Origin: Prevotellaceae bacterium
Lineage (GTDB): Bacteria; Bacteroidota; Bacteroidia; Bacteroidales; UBA932
DNA length: 7,255 nucleotides
Direction: 5' to 3'
Assembly (NCBI GenBank): GCA_031279735.1
Contig: JAITHX010000100.1
Span: forward strand, 1 to 7,255
This document shows positions 6,953 through 7,255 of this stretch, one piece after another. The position numbers and the translations under genes were made by a program. How positions within the stretch are numbered: position 1 is the stretch's first letter; each line of letters starts with the position of its first letter. The notes under the pieces are model-generated. The model searched no databases, was not told the origin of the DNA, and worked only from the letters and a program-made list of their open reading frames with translations.

Positions 6953-7033
6953 GTGAAAATAAAGACACCGGTCGAGACTGTTGCAAAGAAAGTTGCCCGT
7001 GTCGCGAAAAAGGAATTAGTTCCAAAACATTAA
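6953..7033 (+). CDS. Possible 26-residue cationic helical peptide, leaderless
   Basis: A GTG at 6953 opens a 26-codon frame ending in TAA at 7031. The core VETVAKKVARVAKKELV (residues 7-23) would form an amphipathic helix: Val7, Val10, Val14, Val17 and Leu22 on one face, with Lys12, Lys13, Arg16, Lys19 and Lys20 on the others. The peptide has about eight basic and two acidic residues. The GTG coincides with the predicted transcription start, so translation would be leaderless, with no room for a ribosome binding site. I do not recognise the sequence. It could equally be a chance frame in a small RNA. The tidy fit between promoter, frame and terminator is the only support. Confidence 0.3.
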   Translation: MKIKTPVETVAKKVARVAKKELVPKH

Positions 7034-7105
7034 AGGTTTTGATTTTTCATAAATGATTCAATTACTGTAAGGGAACGGGGATCGCATCTGAGCGGTCCCC
7101 GTTTT
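6955..7105 (+). ncRNA. Predicted short transcript, about 150 nt, unknown small RNA or peptide mRNA
   Basis: The transcript is bounded by a good plus-strand promoter and a strong terminator hairpin. Apart from the terminator, the only stem seen is a weak 4-bp hairpin, GGAA-TTAG-TTCC (7012-7023). It does not look like 6S RNA, tmRNA, SRP RNA or RNase P RNA: it is too short or lacks their signature sequences. The exact 5' end is estimated from the -7 box. Confidence 0.4.
7074..7105 (+). terminator. Intrinsic terminator of the plus-strand unit
   Basis: AACGGGGATCGC pairs with GCGGTCCCCGTT to form a 12-bp stem with one G-U pair and a 6-base loop (7086-7091). The stem runs straight into TTTT (7102-7105). 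There is no T-tract on the minus-strand side, so it works for plus-strand transcription. Confidence 0.75.
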
Positions 7106-7171
7106 GAATTATAGGCGCTGTCGTGTTTTTTAATTGAGGTTCTACTGGGAATTGTGTGGAAAAGCCATAAA

Positions 7172-7234
7172 ACCCTTATTTTTCAAAGCTCCCTTAGCGG
7201 ACTCCGGACAGCATATATTCACCCTTATTCCCTT
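7172..7234. repeat. Cluster of CCCTT motifs at the right edge
   Basis: ACCCTTATT occurs at 7172-7180 and 7221-7229, and CCCTT also at 7191 and 7230, so four copies fall within 62 bases (AAGGG on the other strand). No reading frame of note covers this stretch. It may be the control region of a gene beyond the window, or chance in low-complexity DNA. Confidence 0.3.
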
Positions 7235-7255
7235 GTTAAAGGATTGTGCGGTTAT

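Larger units (their letters stand above)
6682..7255. other. 574-base region without a recognised protein gene
   Basis: The part next to lacZ (6682-6900) is AT-rich and holds the lacZ leader, its -7 box, a 14-bp tandem repeat and an 18-bp inverted repeat. The middle (6894-7105) is a compact plus-strand unit with inverted repeat, promoter, short reading frame and terminator. The last 150 bases (7106-7255) have no convincing reading frame on either strand, only repeated CCCTT motifs. No tRNA or rRNA was recognised, and I see no insertion-sequence ends. Confidence 0.7.

Noticed and set aside
6868..7056. 62-codon plus-strand frame in the right-hand region
   Set aside because: It starts upstream of the predicted plus-strand promoter, and low-complexity AT-rich sequence makes up much of it. 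The shorter frame at 6953 fits the promoter better.
1..7255. CRISPR array, tRNA, rRNA, transposase or phage genes
   Set aside because: No regularly spaced repeats, cloverleaf sequences, rRNA signatures or mobile-element proteins were seen on either strand.

Overview
The window looks like chromosomal DNA from a member of the Bacteroidales (Bacteroidota). Three of the four clear proteins start with signal peptides, most gene starts lack a Shine-Dalgarno sequence, and the intergenic regions carry Bacteroides-type -7 boxes (TAnnTTTG). The enzyme set is typical of gut or plant-fibre-degrading Bacteroidota. Coding DNA is fairly GC-rich while intergenic DNA is very AT-rich, which would suit a higher-GC genus such as Alistipes; that placement is only a guess.

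All four clear genes lie on the minus strand, so the layout reads from right to left. First comes a putative two-gene operon: a secreted GH2 beta-galactosidase (6681-3571), then 21 bases later a secreted DUF2264 protein (3549-2314), a family I associate with GH154 beta-glucuronidases. A 261-base AT-rich regulatory gap (2313-2053) follows. Next is a second pair: araD, encoding L-ribulose-5-phosphate 4-epimerase (2052-1357), and 19 bases later a secreted GH127 (DUF1680) beta-L-arabinofuranosidase-like enzyme (1337 to the left edge, cut off at the C-terminus).

The genes fit one task. Exported glycosidases remove galactose, possibly glucuronate, and arabinose from plant glycans such as arabinogalactan proteins, pectin side chains or arabinosylated extensin. 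AraD then passes the arabinose carbon into the pentose phosphate pathway. No SusC/SusD pair, sensor or araA/araB lies in the window, so this is a fragment of a larger locus or a set of accessory operons.

The araD upstream region is the best regulatory signal. It holds a good -7 box with a poor -33 region, and immediately upstream an exact 11-bp direct repeat with a 21-bp period, arranged like an activator site.

The right-hand 574 bases (6682-7255) contain no recognisable protein family. They hold the lacZ promoter, a 14-bp tandem repeat and a palindrome. They also hold a compact divergent plus-strand unit: a near-consensus promoter, a possible leaderless 26-codon cationic peptide or small RNA, and a strong hairpin terminator. 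This small unit is the most likely undescribed element in the window.
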